Origin: Thiohalocapsa marina
Lineage (GTDB): Bacteria; Pseudomonadota; Gammaproteobacteria; Chromatiales; Chromatiaceae
Length of the DNA stretch: 64,000 bases
Reading direction: 5' to 3'
NCBI RefSeq assembly: GCF_008632335.1
Contig: NZ_VWXX01000007.1
Coordinates: 62,001 to 126,000, forward strand
Under the pieces are notes generated by a model, which did no database searches, was not told the origin of the DNA, and was given only the letters and a program-made list of their open reading frames with translations. The position numbers and the translations under genes are program-made. Shown piece after piece: positions 12,460 to 19,884 of this stretch (its first letter is position 1; every line of letters begins with the position of its first letter).

Positions 12460-13023
12460 CTATTTCTCGATGTCGCCCTTGACATAGGCCGAGGTCGTCT
12501 CCGTCTGGCGTACGCTGGTGCGGGTTATCTCGGCGTAGGCGCTCTCCTTGGAGTAGGTCAGCACCGCCGAGCGGTTGCGCTGTGCCGAAGTACCGTCCAT
12601 CACCGTCAACGCCCCCTCGACCAACGCCCCCCGCGGGATCTCGATGGCCTTGTAGACGATGTCGGCGTAGACCTCCGCACCCACCTTCAAGGAGACGTCG
12701 TTGGCGTGCACATGCCCGGCGATCTTGCCCCAGATCTCGACGCTGTCGGCGACCACTTCGCCGTTGACCGAGCCGGATTCACCCACGGTGATATGCGCCG
12801 CAGACAGTTCCCCGTCCACGGTGCCGTCGATCTGCACATCACCCTGGGTGCGCACATCACCGACGATGTGCATGTCCGCACTGATCACCGAGGGTGCCGC
12901 CGCACGCCCGGCAATGCCCGGTCGGCGTCCGGCCGGCTGGCGGGCAGTCGTGCTAGGGACATTGCGCCCGGCGGACGTGTCCTCGGCCTCAGTTTTCGGA
13001 CTGCCTAATATCTTGGTAAACAT
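12460..13023 (-). CDS. Bactofilin
   Basis: The product has 187 residues from MFTKILGSPKTE; a GTG 9 bases earlier is an alternative start. After a disordered basic N-terminus of about 45 residues comes the DUF583 beta-helix repeat: SADMHIVGDVRTQGDVQIDG, then GTVDGELSAAHITVGESG and later rungs ending at ALVEGALTVMDG. Bactofilins polymerise without nucleotide and scaffold peptidoglycan enzymes that set cell shape or stalks. The start overlaps the end of the M23 peptidase gene by about 35 bp, the widespread lmdC-type pairing of peptidase and bactofilin, so translational coupling is likely. It carries a tail of about 30 residues past the beta-helix. Confidence 0.93.
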   Translation of the reverse strand: MFTKILGSPKTEAEDTSAGRNVPSTTARQPAGRRPGIAGRAAAPSVISADMHIVGDVRTQGDVQIDGTVDGELSAAHITVGESGSVNGEVVADSVEIWGKIAGHVHANDVSLKVGAEVYADIVYKAIEIPRGALVEGALTVMDGTSAQRNRSAVLTYSKESAYAEITRTSVRQTETTSAYVKGDIEK

Positions 13024-14191
13024 TGCGCCCAACCGTGATGAAAGTCATAGGATTGCGAGCCCGCCCGTTGATGCGAGTCTCGTAGTGTAGATGGCTGCCG
13101 GTACTGCGGCCGGAATTGCCCATGAGGCCGATCTTCTGTCCCGCCTTGATTTCCTGGCCCGGCTTGACGAGGATCTTGTGCAGATGGGCATACACAGTCT
13201 CCGCCTTGCCCTTGTGGGCGATCTCGACCACCTTGCCATAGCCCCCTCGCCGGCCGGCGAACACCACCACGCCGGCACCCGTGGCGTGGATCGGTGTCCC
13301 GGTGGGCGCGGCAAAATCGACCCCCTCGTGGCGTGCGCGGCCCCCATTGAACGGATCGGTACGCAGGCCGAAGCCACTGGACATCCGGTGCCGCTTCTGT
13401 ACCGGGTAACCGATGGGCAGGTGTTCCGCCAGACTGGTCAAGAGTAGGACGCGTCGCGCCGCATCCACCGTCTGGAATGCGTTGGTACGCCCCGGCACGT
13501 CGGCCGGTACCTCAGTCCTCGGCTCGCTGCTGTTCACCGGCAGATAGGGGCCACCTGCACCGTCCATGTCGGCATCGGCCTGGGCCGCCTGCAGCAGCAG
13601 GGCGTCGATGTCGAGGCCCGTTGCCTCGAGGTTCCGGGTCAGACGCTTCGCCTGCTCCTCGATCGTGGACCTGAGCCAGGCGAACATCTCCGCCTGGTAC
13701 GCCCGCAGGTCCGCGAGTTCGCCCTGCAGACCGTCTACCTGGCGCGACAGTTCGGCGTTTTGCGCCGCGAGCAGCTGTTTTTGTTGCCACAGGTTCAGGT
13801 ACCGATCCACCCGGGAGGTCAGCGAACCGACCAGCAGTTCGACATTGTCGGCTTCGGATTCGTAGCGGTTGCGCGTCTCCGCCAGTGTCGTCAGCACCGC
13901 GCCCAGCGCATCCCGATGGCGGAGTTCGGCGTCTGCGACGACCCCCTGAAGGGTACGAACATGTCGGTCTCTTTCGGACAATGCGTCCAGGCTCGAGAGC
14001 AGTGAAATGGCAAGGATTACGAGGGTCAAGAAGAGAGCGCCGACGGCTGCGGCGGCGTACTGTTGCTGTCTCCGGGTGAGGACAACATGCCGCATCAGGT
14101 TACCCGTCCGGATCGTGATTTGATGGTCGCGAAAGATTGGTTCGCGTGGATTTTCTTGCCGACTGTGCGATCCAACCATCTGAGACACCAT
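12989..14191 (-). CDS. M23 family peptidoglycan endopeptidase, membrane-anchored
   Basis: The product has 400 residues from the ATG at 14191; another ATG lies four codons downstream and neither has a clear ribosome site. A basic cytoplasmic N-terminus precedes one membrane segment (AAAAVGALFLTLVILAISLL), a coiled coil rich in Leu, Glu and Arg (about residues 65-190) and a C-terminal M23 domain. The zinc ligands are visible as RARHEGVDFAAPTGTPI, with YAHLHKILVKPG and GSHLHYETRING following. These enzymes cut peptide crosslinks in the periplasm. The pairing with the overlapping bactofilin gene is known to recruit such peptidases for curvature or shape control. Confidence 0.93.
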   Translation of the reverse strand: MVSQMVGSHSRQENPREPIFRDHQITIRTGNLMRHVVLTRRQQQYAAAAVGALFLTLVILAISLLSSLDALSERDRHVRTLQGVVADAELRHRDALGAVLTTLAETRNRYESEADNVELLVGSLTSRVDRYLNLWQQKQLLAAQNAELSRQVDGLQGELADLRAYQAEMFAWLRSTIEEQAKRLTRNLEATGLDIDALLLQAAQADADMDGAGGPYLPVNSSEPRTEVPADVPGRTNAFQTVDAARRVLLLTSLAEHLPIGYPVQKRHRMSSGFGLRTDPFNGGRARHEGVDFAAPTGTPIHATGAGVVVFAGRRGGYGKVVEIAHKGKAETVYAHLHKILVKPGQEIKAGQKIGLMGNSGRSTGSHLHYETRINGRARNPMTFITVGRNVYQDIRQSEN

Positions 14192-14859
14192 TTTGAAAAT
14201 TTTAATGAAACCTGAGCCGGGCAAAGTCCGCTGAAAAAGACCGCCCATGGGCATCACGTTGACCGGCCGATATCCAACGTTCGGATGCCCTGTGCTTACG
14301 GAATCAAACAACTTGCCTCGGCCCAGCAACCACGCGACCCGCTATGCATCGCCCTTGGGAGATAGAGCGTCCTCGTGTCCCGCACGGCACACGCTGACTA
14401 AAGGGCCTCCATGCTCCGAGCAAGGCCAAAACTGAGCACGCAGCCTGAAAAGGCGGTTTCCTGATTTTTTCAATGTCAGCGACTTAGGCCGTTGACAATG
14501 GCTGGGCGCCCTGCCCCGCACGGGAAACGCAGAATAAATCAGCGTTTCCCTAGATCTCTGCAACGCCATTGGAAGGCGGCTATAGGGGCCAACAGGACGG
14601 TCATGCAGGCCCGACGGCAATAAATGTCAGGGAACTCCCTACAAAGTTAGCAGTGCTGCCGTTTAAATGTGCGTGGAGTATCGCGCAGCAGCATGAACCT
14701 TGCAACCGTAGCCGGACCATTTGACTGCGCGGGGCTGGTATCCCGCGCTAATCACTTTCGGCCGTAACCGTTGCCGGGTTTCTCCAAGCCGCAAACGAAA
14801 TGAGTCGATCCAAAGCCAAGATGAACAAGAGCCGCAGGATCCACGGCTATTCAGGCCAG
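14192..14859. other. Non-coding stretch, G+C lower than neighbours
   Basis: The 668 bp between the divergent M23 and LutA-like genes contain one copy of the MITE-like repeat (14391-14553). The left part should hold the M23 promoter but I see no convincing boxes. The right part (14560-14859) is visibly less G+C-rich, has no open frame with family features and no recognisable RNA gene. It could be decayed mobile DNA. Confidence 0.6.
14391..14553 (+). repeat. MITE-like element, copy A
   Basis: About 163 bp aligns along its whole length with copies at 18093-18260 and 35192-35358. The left end reads ACGCTGACTAAAGGGCC. The right end, reverse complemented, reads CTAGGGAAACGCTGATTT, the best-preserved terminal repeat of the family. 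Internal shared blocks include AGGCCAAAA and CCTGCCCCGCACGGGAAA. It is non-coding. Confidence 0.7.
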
Positions 14860-15606
14860 CTACGGCTGTGTCCGTTGCCATAGAAAATCGGCGATATGCT
14901 GTGCCTGGAAACCCAGACCGGCCTTTTGCGCCGTGCCTGCCAGGTTAACCAGGCAGCCACAATCCTGGCTCACCAGCAGTTCGGCCCCGGTGGCCGCCAC
15001 GGCCTGCGCCTTGTCCAGCGCCATGGCGGCGGAGATCTCAGGCTCCTTGACCGCGAAGGTGCCGCCGAACCCGCAGCACTCGTGGGCATGATCCGGCTCC
15101 ACCAGGGTCACCTGTGACAGGCCTCGCAGCAAGGCCGCTGCCGCCGGGGCCACGGCCATTTCGCGGCGTGCGGAGCAGGACTGGTGCAGCGCCACCGTCA
15201 CCGGCGGTCCCTGATCCACCAGCCGCACCGCAAGCACCCGATGCAGGAAATCACAGAGTTCCACCACCCGTTCTGCCAGGGCCTCTGCCAACGCCTGGTC
15301 TGCAGTGCCCGCGAACAGTCTGGGGTAATGATGTCGCAACATGCCGGCACAGGAGGCGGACGGCACCACCACCGGCTCGTCACCGGCCAGCGCGGCGAGT
15401 TGCTGCCGCGCCACCCGGCGGGCATCAGCACGATAGCCGGAGTTGTAGGCCGGCTGGCCGCAGCAGGTCTGCGCCTGGGGAAAGCGCACCCGGATGCCCT
15501 CGCGACGGATCAGGCGCATGGCGGCAAGTCCGGCCTCTGGATCGACCAGATCGATCAGACAGGTGCCGAACACCATTACGGCATCAGGCCGGTTCCTCGC
15601 TGACAT
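14860..15606 (-). CDS. LutA/YkgE-type (Fe-S)-binding oxidoreductase subunit
   Basis: The product has 248 residues. Two CCG-type cysteine motifs are present: FGTCLIDLV with AQTCCGQPAYNSGY in the first half, and HQSCSARREM with HECCGFGGTFAVK in the second, the layout of LutA/YkgE. In Bacillus, LutA works with LutB and LutC to oxidise L-lactate; the CCG domains bind iron-sulfur clusters and resemble heterodisulfide reductase subunit HdrB. GGAGGGT lies 4 bases before the ATG. No lutB or lutC lies on either side, which is unusual, so partners must be elsewhere or the role differs. Confidence 0.85.
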   Translation of the reverse strand: MSARNRPDAVMVFGTCLIDLVDPEAGLAAMRLIRREGIRVRFPQAQTCCGQPAYNSGYRADARRVARQQLAALAGDEPVVVPSASCAGMLRHHYPRLFAGTADQALAEALAERVVELCDFLHRVLAVRLVDQGPPVTVALHQSCSARREMAVAPAAAALLRGLSQVTLVEPDHAHECCGFGGTFAVKEPEISAAMALDKAQAVAATGAELLVSQDCGCLVNLAGTAQKAGLGFQAQHIADFLWQRTQP

Positions 15607-15702
15607 GTACCCTCCAGAGTGGACGGATTACGGAAACGCCGCCGGATAATGACAGTATGGCCCACGACGCCCGGACTATAGCACGGCCGCAGCAGCCGTT
15701 TT

Positions 15703-16557
15703 CTAGCCCGGCGAGGACTCGCCGTCGTGATGATCGCCATGCGCCGGCGCGGCTCCACCGTCTTGACCATGGGCAAGGTCGTCGGCGCCATCGGCGCCCG
15801 GCAGGTGCAGATGCAGGTGGGTATGGTGGTGGGTATGCGGATGGCGGTGCAACTGCGCCTCGGACAGGCGCCCGCCGCGTAGCACCACCGCACGGTTGGC
15901 GAGCCGCTCCAGGAAGCGTCGGTCATGGGACACGATCAGCATGGCCTGTTCCAGGCCGGACAGGTAGCCGATCAGGCGCGCCTCGCTGGCCTCGTCCAGA
16001 CCGGTGGTCGGTTCGTCCAGCAGCAACACCTCCGGCTTCATCGCCAGTACCGTGGCCAGGGCCACCAGCCGTTTCTCCCCCGCCGACAGCCGATGCGTTA
16101 CCCGCTCAGCGTAGTCGGCCAGCCCCAGTTGCCGCAGCGTGCGCTCCGCGGTCTGCCGCGCCATCGATGGAGACTGCCCCAGGTTGAGCGGACCGAAGGC
16201 GACATCGTCCAGCACTGTGGGGCAGAACAGCTGGTCGTCGCTGTGCTGGAACAGCAGACCGACCCGGGCACGCACGGCGAGGAAATCCGCCTCAGTGCGC
16301 CGCTCGCGGCCGAACGCGATCACCCTGCCCTGGCTGGGCCGACACAGCCCCACCAGCAGGTGCAACAGCGTGGTCTTGCCAGCCCCGTTGGGGCCAACCA
16401 GCGCGACCCGGTCACCCGGCCGCAGCGCGAAATCCACCTGCCGCAAGATATCGGAGGTGCCGTAGCCGAAGCTCGCCGCGTCCAGGCGGAGCAGTTCGGG
16501 GCGGGGCCGATCCGAGCGCGACGGATCCGGCCGAGCCTGGTCCGGATTCAGGTTCAT
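15703..16557 (-). CDS. ECF-type metal transporter ATP-binding protein with His-rich tail (CbiO/NikO-like)
   Basis: The product has 284 residues from the ATG at 16557, which overlaps the stop of the upstream CbiQ-like gene by 4 bp (ATGA). ABC motifs are Walker A GPNGAGKTT, the Q-loop region LFQHSDDQLF (the QxSDDQ form typical of CbiO/EcfA), signature LSAGEKRL, Walker B VLLLDEPTTGLDEAS and the H-loop VSHD. The last 50 or so residues carry 13 histidines, including HPHTHHHTHLHLH and HGDHHD. It powers uptake of Co2+ or Ni2+ with its membrane partner. The histidine tail suggests metal buffering or sensing at the inner face. No CbiM/NikM substrate-binding subunit is encoded beside it. Confidence 0.9.
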   Translation of the reverse strand: MNLNPDQARPDPSRSDRPRPELLRLDAASFGYGTSDILRQVDFALRPGDRVALVGPNGAGKTTLLHLLVGLCRPSQGRVIAFGRERRTEADFLAVRARVGLLFQHSDDQLFCPTVLDDVAFGPLNLGQSPSMARQTAERTLRQLGLADYAERVTHRLSAGEKRLVALATVLAMKPEVLLLDEPTTGLDEASEARLIGYLSGLEQAMLIVSHDRRFLERLANRAVVLRGGRLSEAQLHRHPHTHHHTHLHLHLPGADGADDLAHGQDGGAAPAHGDHHDGESSPG

Positions 16558-17456
16558 GCGGACACGCCGAGCGGAATCCGGTCCAGCATGACCAGCAGGG
16601 CACAACCGAGCAGCACGCCTGCCAGCACGACCCGATCGAGCCATGCCCATCCGGCACCGTCGTCGAAGGACGGCGATGGCCGCAGTCGCCCATCGAAGCC
16701 GCGGCAGCGCATGGCATCGTGCAGGCGCCGTGCGCGGCCGAAGCTGCGCACCAGCAGCATGCCCATCAGCCAGCCAAGGCTGTTCCAGGTATGGCGATCG
16801 GTGCGGGCGGTGAAGGCCCGCGCCCGCATGGCCTGGCGCAGGCGCCGGTATTCCTCGCCGACCAGCTGGATCTGTCGCACCGTGAACAGCAGCAGATGCG
16901 CCAGCCGATACGGCAGACCGAGCCGCGCCAGGGCGTGCCCGAGGCGAGCCGGCTCCAGGTGTCCGAGCAGTGCAACGGACACCAGCAGCACGGCGTTGGC
17001 CTTCAGCAGGATGTGCAGCGCCAGCATCAGCCCATCGGTGCTGGCGGACAAGCCGCCCAGGCGCAACAGGGTCGGGCCGTCGACGCTGAACGGCAGGGTC
17101 AGCAACAGCACCAGCATGAACAGCTGCAGCGGCAACAGCCGCCGCACCGTCTGCCACGGCGACCGGCGGTTGTCCGGCGCCCGGCTCAGCGCAAAACCCG
17201 GCATGAACTCAGGCGCCAGGCCCAGCACCAGCCCGATCACCACCGCCAGGACCAGCGGCCCGATGCCCTGCAGGGAGACGACGGTTAGTGCCCAGGCCAG
17301 GGTCAGCAGCACCCGCGACCGCGGGTCCAGCCCTGCCGCCCAGCCGGCCCGGTTGCCGGAGCCATTGCCGGAACCATTGCCAGAGTCGGAACGGCCGCCG
17401 GGCGCATGGCTAGCGGGGTTGCCAGGTGCGCGGCTGGCCGGACGCCCCTCAGTCAC
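16554..17456 (-). CDS. ECF transporter transmembrane component (CbiQ/EcfT)
   Basis: The product has 300 residues if the GTG at 17456 is the start; no strong ribosome site is visible, so the Gly/Ser/Asn repeat leader (GNGSGNGSGN) is the uncertain part. From LDPRSRVLLTLAWAL onward there are 5-6 membrane segments and the two coupling-helix signatures of the family, AMRARAF and AMRCRGF, which dock the ATPase. It partners the downstream ATPase through a 4-bp gene overlap. The coupling motifs make the CbiQ assignment secure; nickel versus cobalt cannot be decided, although the hydrogenase in this window would need nickel. Confidence 0.9.
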   Translation of the reverse strand: MTEGRPASRAPGNPASHAPGGRSDSGNGSGNGSGNRAGWAAGLDPRSRVLLTLAWALTVVSLQGIGPLVLAVVIGLVLGLAPEFMPGFALSRAPDNRRSPWQTVRRLLPLQLFMLVLLLTLPFSVDGPTLLRLGGLSASTDGLMLALHILLKANAVLLVSVALLGHLEPARLGHALARLGLPYRLAHLLLFTVRQIQLVGEEYRRLRQAMRARAFTARTDRHTWNSLGWLMGMLLVRSFGRARRLHDAMRCRGFDGRLRPSPSFDDGAGWAWLDRVVLAGVLLGCALLVMLDRIPLGVSA

Positions 17457-17494
17457 GGCGCCGGCTGCCGCAGCACACCACGGGCGCCACGGGC

Positions 17495-17998
17495 TCAGGC
17501 CTCCCCGCTGCTCTGGCGCTTGATGTGCTCGCGGATCTCCGCCGGCCGGGGCAGGCCCTTGATGGACAGCTCCGGCTCGTCGCCGGTGGTGTAGATCACC
17601 AGATCGCCGGCATTGAGGATGCGCTGCAGCAGCGACTGATGCACCCGCACCGTGCGGATCGAGGCCATGTTGGTCTCGGTGTAGTTCTTGCTGAGGAAGC
17701 CGTGGGTCCAGACGATCTCCCGCTCATGGATCTCCAGCTGGTCGAACTTGGCCGCAAACCACCAGCTCAGCAGGCGCAGCACACCGATAGCGATCAGCGC
17801 GATACCCAGGTGGCGCGGGTCGAACCACGCCGGCAGTTGCAGGCCGGGCAGCAACTGGTACAGCAAGGGGGTCAGGTAGGGGATCTGGCCCGTCGCCACA
17901 ACGAAGCCGCCGCCCAGCACCAGCAACCAGGCGATCAGGGTGCCGAACGGATGTGTCCGCCACACGGACGGGTTGGCCTGGTACAAGAGTTGCGACAT
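17495..17998 (-). CDS. Bacterial PH-domain membrane protein (DUF304/YdbS-like)
   Basis: The product has 167 residues from MSQLLYQANPSVWRTHP. Two membrane helices (TLIAWLLVLGGGFVVATG and LGIALIAIGVLRLLSWWF) are followed by a bacterial PH-like beta domain: FDQLEIHEREIVWTHGFLSKNYTETNMASIRTVRVHQSLLQRIL then GDLVIYTTG. GGAG lies 8 bases upstream of the ATG. Such proteins have no firmly assigned role; some relatives are linked to membrane stress. It precedes the ECF genes by 38 bp and may share their transcript. Confidence 0.85.
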   Translation of the reverse strand: MSQLLYQANPSVWRTHPFGTLIAWLLVLGGGFVVATGQIPYLTPLLYQLLPGLQLPAWFDPRHLGIALIAIGVLRLLSWWFAAKFDQLEIHEREIVWTHGFLSKNYTETNMASIRTVRVHQSLLQRILNAGDLVIYTTGDEPELSIKGLPRPAEIREHIKRQSSGEA

Positions 17999-18092
17999 GG
18001 CAGCGCTCCGGGACGGTTGCGACGACGAACCGGGAAATGGTAGCACCATGTCCGCAACAACAGCCAGCAACCGGGCGGACGGCCGGCACCAA

Positions 18093-18260
18093 GGGAGACG
18101 TAGATTCATTGGCCTCCCTGATCCGATCCAGGCCAAAAATCAGCACGCGATTCGAAAACGTGTTTTCCGCATCGCTTCATTTTTAACGGCTTGCGTCGCT
18201 ATCAATGACGGGGCGTTCTGCCCTGCGCGGAAAATGCTGAATAAATCCGCATTTCCCTGG
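18093..18260 (+). repeat. MITE-like element, copy B (full length)
   Basis: The element is 168 bp with imperfect terminal inverted repeats. The left end is GGGAGACGTAGATTCATT. The right end, reverse complemented, is GGGAAATGCGGATTTATT. Internal blocks AGGCCAAAAATCAGCACGCG and TTCGAAAACG are shared almost exactly with copy C. It fills most of the 328-bp space between the PH-domain gene and cardiolipin synthase; the rest holds only a possible TATACT -10 box at 18294-18299. Confidence 0.75.
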
Positions 18261-18326
18261 GCCGCGAAACCGAAATCGCATCGGCAAGGGCGATATACTG
18301 CCGCCGCCGCATCGAGGATACAGCCA

Positions 18327-19805
18327 ATGAATGACTCCCTGCTGATCACGGCACTGGCCGTGGCGCTGCACCTCGGCCTCGAGGCCGTCATCATCGTGCG
18401 GGTCCTGTTGCGACCACACCGCGACCCCGCCTCGCGCATCGCCTGGGTGGTGGTGGTGATTGCCTTGCCAGTGGCCGGTATGCTGGCCTATCTGCTGCTG
18501 GGCGAGGTCAACATCGGCCGGCGCCGGGTCGAACGCATGCGCCAGGTGCTGGCACGGTTGCCGCCGTTCGCCGCCGACGGCATGACCGCGGCCGCGCGGG
18601 AGACCACCGGCCTTGAACCGCGCATCCCACCCGCCCATCAGCATCTGTTCCGGGTCGGCCACTCCATCTCGGGGCTGTGCGCCGTCGGCGGCAACCGCGC
18701 CGAGTTGCTGGCGGATTCCGACGCCACCATCGAAGCCCTGGTCGCCGACATCGATGCGGCCAAGGAGCACGTCCACCTGCTGTTCTACATCTGGCTGCCG
18801 GACAACAACGGCCGCAAGGTGTCGGCGGCACTGATCCGCGCCGCCGCACGCGGGGTGACCTGCCGGGCCATCGCCGACGACCTGGGCTCGCGCAGCCTGA
18901 TCCGCTCGGCGCACTGGACCGACATGGCGGCCGCCGGGGTGCGGCTGGCCCGGGCGCTGCCCGTGGGCAACCCGCTGCTGCGCATGGTGCGCGGGCGCAT
19001 CGACCTGCGCAACCACCGCAAGATCGTCATCATCGACGACCGCATCACCTACTGCGGCAGCCAGAACTGCGCCGATCCCGCGTTCCTGATCAAGGCCAGG
19101 TATGCCCCCTGGGTCGACGCCATGATGCGCTTCGAAGGCCCGATCGCTCGGCAGAACCAGCACCTGTTCGCCGCCGACTGGATGGCCCATGTGGACGAGG
19201 AGATCGACGCCCTGTTGCATCGCCCGCTGCCGCCGCCGGCACCGGGCCGGCACGGTGGCGTGCCGGCGCAGGTCATCGGCACCGGACCCACGGTACGCTA
19301 CTCGGCGATGCCGGAGATGTTCGAGTCCCTGATCTACAGCGCCCGTCGCGAGCTGATCATCACCACCCCTTACTATGTGCCTGCCGAGTCCACCCAGGCG
19401 GCCCTATGCGCCAGCGCCCGTCGCGGCGTTGCTACCACCATCATCTTTCCGGCGCGCAACGACAGCTGGGTCGTCTCAGCCGCCAGTCGCAGCTACTATG
19501 CCGACCTGCTGGCCGCCGGCGTGCGTATCTTCGAATATGTCGGCGGACTGCTGCACACCAAGTCCCTGACCCTGGACGGCGAGATCACCCTCATCGGCTC
19601 CGCCAACATGGACCGCCGCAGCTTCGAACTGAACTACGAGAACAACATCCTGTTCCACGACCCCGCGCTGACACAGGCCATGCGCGAACGCCAGCAACAG
19701 TACCTGGACCAGTCGCTGGCCGTCACGCCGCAGACGGTGGCTCAATGGAGCCGGCGCCGGCGGCTGTGGAACAACGCCATCGCCATGCTCGGCCCGGTGC
19801 TTTGA
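18327..19805 (+). CDS. cls: Cardiolipin synthase
   Basis: The product has 492 residues, close to the 486 of E. coli ClsA. Two N-terminal membrane helices precede two phospholipase-D domains. The HKD motifs read NHRKIVIIDD, followed by GSQN, and HTKSLTLDG, followed by GSANMD. It condenses two phosphatidylglycerol molecules into cardiolipin at the inner membrane. I took the ATG at 18327 because the family N-terminus starts there; the frame is open further upstream only through the repeat element. The last codons and stop form the first unit of a 14-bp tandem array. Confidence 0.93.
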   Translation: MNDSLLITALAVALHLGLEAVIIVRVLLRPHRDPASRIAWVVVVIALPVAGMLAYLLLGEVNIGRRRVERMRQVLARLPPFAADGMTAAARETTGLEPRIPPAHQHLFRVGHSISGLCAVGGNRAELLADSDATIEALVADIDAAKEHVHLLFYIWLPDNNGRKVSAALIRAAARGVTCRAIADDLGSRSLIRSAHWTDMAAAGVRLARALPVGNPLLRMVRGRIDLRNHRKIVIIDDRITYCGSQNCADPAFLIKARYAPWVDAMMRFEGPIARQNQHLFAADWMAHVDEEIDALLHRPLPPPAPGRHGGVPAQVIGTGPTVRYSAMPEMFESLIYSARRELIITTPYYVPAESTQAALCASARRGVATTIIFPARNDSWVVSAASRSYYADLLAAGVRIFEYVGGLLHTKSLTLDGEITLIGSANMDRRSFELNYENNILFHDPALTQAMRERQQQYLDQSLAVTPQTVAQWSRRRRLWNNAIAMLGPVL

Positions 19806-19861
19806 GCCCGGTGCTCCGTGCCCGGTACGCTGCGCCCAGCGCAATGAGTCCAGCGCTCTGA
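19792..19861. repeat. 14-bp tandem array over the cls stop codon
   Basis: Five degenerate units are visible: GCCCGGTGCTTTGA (containing the TGA stop of cls), GCCCGGTGCTCCGT, GCCCGGTACGCTGC, GCCCAGCGCAATGA and GTCCAGCGCTCTGA. TGA occurs in three of the five. Confidence 0.7.
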
Positions 19862-19884
19862 CCCGACCCGCCCGCCAACACGCC

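Noticed and set aside
17940-18326. N-terminal extension of cardiolipin synthase
   Set aside because: The upstream frame passes through the divergent gene and MITE copy B. The family start is at 18327 with GAGGA upstream.
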